This document shows, piece by piece, positions 61,552 through 64,000 of a stretch of DNA of 64,000 nt. The stretch is from Lysinibacillus xylanilyticus (GTDB lineage: Bacteria; Bacillota; Bacilli; Bacillales_A; Planococcaceae), in contig NZ_MDDN01000008.1 of the NCBI RefSeq assembly GCF_001708185.1, positions 1-64,000 of the forward strand. The letters run 5' to 3'. A program made the translations under genes and the position numbers. Positions within the stretch are counted from its first letter, which is position 1. Every line of letters begins with the position of its first letter. The notes beneath the pieces were generated by a model, which ran no database searches, was not told the origin of the DNA, and saw nothing but the letters and a program-made list of their open reading frames with translations.

Positions 61552-61848
61552 AAGTTTTACCTCCACCTTAATAGCAGTCTTGTTCTTTTACTATTCTAAT
61601 TATTGCCGATATTCCATTTTAATATTAACATTAATTTCCTTTGTTTGAAATTAAAACACAAAAGTGCCCACGCTTATTCATACAGATAGGTAAACCTTTG
61701 AAATTATCGCCAGCTTTTCCCCCTGTTCACACCGTACGTGCGACTTTCATCGCATACGGCGTTCCAACTAATCCAATTCGATTTAATCATCAACACTTCT
61801 GATATCCAGAGTAATGTGACCATTCTCCATTTCAGCTAGGAACATTTC

Positions 61849-61875
61849 GCACAACTAAACTGCACCGTTAGTAAA
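61849..61875 (-). repeat. junction repeat, second core
   Basis: The minus strand reads TTACTAACGGTGCAGTTTAG, TTGTGC, the consensus second core. It lies in the gap between the small membrane gene at 61381 and the rightward gene at 61976. Confidence 0.55.
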
Positions 61876-61975
61876 AAAGCATCTTCACTTGTTGTAAGTT
61901 AAAGTGGAAAGTTTCACAAAAGATAGGAAATAGTTTATACTGGACTAACTATCATATTTAAAAGGAGCATTTCCT

Positions 61976-62170
61976 ATGACCGAGAATAATCATTCTGAAG
62001 TACCAAAGAAAAAAATCAGCCTGCATGAGGCAGTGAAACAGCAGCTTGAAAACAAAAAGAACCGTTCCTCTTCTAATAAAGGAAAAAAGAATGCCGACCT
62101 TTCAACTAAAAAAATGAAAAGCCAGCAAACGAAAAAAACAAGCAATACCCGTAGAAAAATGGGCGTCTAA
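61976..62170 (+). CDS. small lysine-rich protein, 64 aa
   Basis: ATG with AAAGGAGC upstream. MTENNHSEVPKKKISLHEAV, KQQLENKKNRSSSNKGKKNA... is very basic (Lys/Ser/Asn-rich) and probably disordered after one helix. Similar small basic proteins are abundant in Bacillales and may bind nucleic acids or be spore-associated. No family identified. Confidence 0.65.
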   Translation: MTENNHSEVPKKKISLHEAVKQQLENKKNRSSSNKGKKNADLSTKKMKSQQTKKTSNTRRKMGV

Positions 62171-62172
62171 TA

Positions 62173-62349
62173 TACGGACAATATCCGGAAGACATATTAC
62201 CAGGCAAAGCTGTTGATATTGTTAAAAGAGGAAGGAAAGATTACCAGAGATATCATTTAAGATGTTTTTACAAAATCGGGCACCCCTTCCCCACGGAATT
62301 AACGTTAGGCTTACAGACAGATTGGACGTGGACAGGAAATCCACTCTAA
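62173..62349 (+). pseudogene. decayed coding fragment, about 58 codons
   Basis: Without a start, the frame reads YGQYPEDILPGKAVDIVKRG, RKDYQRYHLRCFYKIGHPFP, TELTLGLQTDWTWTGNPL-stop. The amino-acid composition is protein-like. Family not recognised; it may be the end of a lost gene. A strong terminator follows at 62362-62406. Confidence 0.4.
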
Positions 62350-62361
62350 ACAAAAGAAGTG

Positions 62362-62406
62362 AAAAAGCATTCAAGGATGAACAGTTCATTCCCTGAATGC
62401 TTTTTT
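62362..62406 (+). terminator. strong terminator
   Basis: AAAAGCATTCA pairs with TGAATGCTTTT and is followed by further T. Inner pairs (AGGATGAAC / GTTCATTCC) lengthen the stem. Confidence 0.85.
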
Positions 62407-62457
62407 AAATTATTTTATTCTTTTCATTTTATAACTTGTTTAGCTAAATGCTTCGTA

Positions 62458-62588
62458 AAAAAATGCTGCCAATGCAACTCAATGATATTTAATAAACACA
62501 TCCGTTAGCCATCCATTGAAGCGCAATAAACAGCACTTCATCACAGAAAATGAAAGATGGTTAAGTTCTTTCATGGGAGTTGAATAAA
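62458..62588 (-). repeat. structured junction module, copy Q
   Basis: The plus strand has GCTGCCAATGCAACTC (terminator-like part), ATCCGTTAGCCATCC, the stem GAAGCGC/GCACTTC, TGAAAGA/TCTTTCA, and CATGGGAGTTGAATAAAA. It is a near-complete copy, including the GCAACTC hairpin. Confidence 0.65.
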
Positions 62589-62848
62589 AACTCTCTTTTA
62601 ACACTCCTCAGAAATTACAACTCAACCTTAAGTTTATTTAAAAAAGTTGTACTTCTCTTGGCGATTTTAATATAATGACTTTCTTATCATTGGGTAATTG
62701 TTCAAGTTTCTTTAAAACAAAAGATTTCTTTTCTATTTTAGAAAGTCAAAATCCAGCAATTACGGCATACAGCTTAAGTGAATTTTCTCACAACTGTATG
62801 ATATTATACTGTTGAATAGAAAGACAAATTAGAATTTGGAGGTTCAAT

Positions 62849-63229
62849 ATGAAAAGTGAAGATAAACAATATGCTTTAACTGTTATTACTAATATATTAA
62901 AAGCAATGCACAGTAAAGAATATGAAAACATTTTAAATTATGTGGATGAATCTGAAGTGGATGATATTGGTGAGTTATTCTATTATGTCCAAGAAACATT
63001 AAACTTAAATGGATTTGATTCATTTGATGAATATGGCGCTCCATGTAATTTTCACCCAACATACGAATATTCACAAATCAACTTCTATGAATTCAATGAT
63101 CACAGTGGATTTGCTGTTGATTATGATTTAACTTCAAATTCAGAATTGGCAGATATGTGTTTGCAAATGGAGTTTTTATATACGGATGACGGATTAAAAA
63201 GTGTTTTTATCACAGTTGACCCACAGTAA
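62849..63229 (+). CDS. acidic hypothetical protein, 126 aa
   Basis: ATG with TTGGAGG upstream. MKSEDKQYALTVITNILKAM, NYVDESEVDDIGELFYYVQE, GFAVDYDLTSNSELADMCLQ... A small, acidic, soluble alpha/beta protein. Proteins of this size and charge include immunity proteins of polymorphic toxins, but no toxin gene is near. I do not recognise the family. A partial coding-like tail follows at 63275-63361. Confidence 0.6.
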   Translation: MKSEDKQYALTVITNILKAMHSKEYENILNYVDESEVDDIGELFYYVQETLNLNGFDSFDEYGAPCNFHPTYEYSQINFYEFNDHSGFAVDYDLTSNSELADMCLQMEFLYTDDGLKSVFITVDPQ

Positions 63230-63395
63230 AACAATAATTCGAAAGAAACGCTAGAATATTAGAAGATATGGGATATGGGATATTCAAATTCAGTGTATGA
63301 GCTTATCAAAGATTCAGAAGTTCGACTTTTGGTTGAATTAGCGAATAAAATCAAGAATTAACGACTTATAAATCTAAATATTATAAGGAGAACAT

Positions 63396-63705
63396 ATGGA
63401 AATATACAACATTAATTTGAATATTCATTATTCTGCCCCACATGAAGTTTGGGATAATTTGGAGCGTTTATATAGAGAAATGCCTAACTGGGAACAACTT
63501 TGTAAACGGCTGTCCACAGTGGTATGGTTCAGATGGTAAATTGATAGAAGTAAGTATTGAACCAAGTGGATTACAATTCTATGCTGAATTACCAGCAGAA
63601 GAATGGAATGAATGGATTACATTATTTAAGAATAGCGCTACAAAATTATTGGGGTATGAAGTTGGCGAACCAGAAGACGGTTTTGAATTTCACTATTATG
63701 ATTAA
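63396..63705 (+). pseudogene. small conserved-looking protein split by a frameshift
   Basis: The ATG at 63396 follows AAGGAGAAC. MEIYNINLNIHYSAPHEVWD, NLERLYREMPNW must shift frame at about 63490 to continue NNFVNGCPQWYGSDGKLIEV, SIEPSGLQFYAELPAEEWNE to the stop at 63705. Joined, it is about 102 residues. It is either a mutation or a one-base error. Family function unknown. Confidence 0.6.
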
Positions 63706-63816
63706 CCCTACAAATTCCAAGTTTTCCATAAGCTTAATTTGAAAATACATAAGACACTTTGGTGTTTTTTTATATCATCGACAATTCTTCCAGTCACACC
63801 TAATTTCTATCCAAAT

Positions 63817-64000
63817 AACGTGCCCCATTAGCGATCCATGAAGTGCAAAAATAAGCACTTCACCACAGAAAATGAAAGATGATTAAGTTCTTTCATGGGA
63901 GTTCAATAAAAAGAAAGAGCTGCCTATGCAACTCAATGATCTTCAAGTAATGCACCCCGTTAGCCCCTGTAGCGTAAAAAACAGCGCTACATCACAGAAA
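63817..64000 (-). repeat. junction repeats, two structured copies in tandem
   Basis: 63817-63910 has ATTAGCGATCCATGAAGTGC, stem GAAGTGC/GCACTTC and TGAAAGA/TCTTTCA. 63911-63962 has the terminator part (GAGCTGCCTATGCAACTC) and first core (TTCAAGTAATGCACCCCGTT). 63961-64000 begins a second module with GTAGCGT/GCGCTAC, cut by the window end. Confidence 0.7.

Overview
The window looks like a chromosomal segment of a low-GC Bacillales, most likely the Planococcaceae (Lysinibacillus/Solibacillus-like). This rests on AT-rich codon use, strong AGGAGG ribosome sites with TTG/GTG starts, a serS T-box leader beside a pdxT remnant, a YjcZ-type small spore protein, and Firmicutes-type phenylacetate genes. 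The genus is an inference. No rRNA, tRNA or CRISPR was seen.

Layout. 1-9 kb is accessory: small hypothetical genes, kinase-like and acetyltransferase genes, IS remnants and a replication-initiator-like HTH protein. 9.4-31.8 kb is a coherent catabolic region. It holds a gamma-carbonic-anhydrase-like protein, a nitronate-monooxygenase-like flavoprotein, two PaaI-type thioesterases, and the PaaX repressor with a crotonase. A long leftward operon follows, paaK-fnr-fdx-paaABCD-ethD-paaF-paaG-ALDH-paaH-paaJ, and then a five-gene Liv-type ABC transporter and a LysR regulator. 31.8-41 kb holds an AraC regulator, Nudix hydrolases, a 677-residue protein with a DUF2135-like segment, a pair of MITE-like repeats and many small membrane proteins. 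41.3-46 kb is a siderophore ABC transporter with a Fur box; its permease/ATPase operon is bracketed by inverted repeats. 46-52 kb holds a second S51 peptidase, a polysaccharide deacetylase and a series of single small genes. 52.7-57.8 kb is serS with its T-box, then a pdxT fragment, pieces of an IS66 element around a secreted repeat protein, and a deleted IS3 element. 57.8-64 kb holds a cell-wall amidase and more single small genes.

How the genes work together. PaaK activates phenylacetate, PaaABC(D) epoxidises phenylacetyl-CoA, PaaG isomerises the epoxide, the aldehyde dehydrogenase oxidises the ring-opened semialdehyde, and PaaF/PaaH/PaaJ complete beta-oxidation to acetyl-CoA and succinyl-CoA. 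The usual reductase PaaE is absent; a [4Fe-4S] ferredoxin and a YumC-type ferredoxin reductase sit in its place. No MaoC-type oxepin-CoA hydrolase domain is visible either.

Most notable. In the accessory parts nearly every small single gene is followed by a repeat built from two short cores (ACTAACGGTGC...TTTAGTTGAA) around a variable terminator hairpin. Several copies carry a further module whose stem shows compensatory changes. The arrangement is one gene per unit with a site at the 3' end, which resembles an integron-like cassette array without an intact integrase; a decayed tyrosine recombinase lies at 60.7 kb. Mobility is a hypothesis. All repeats were read by eye, and several frameshifts could be either real decay or assembly errors.
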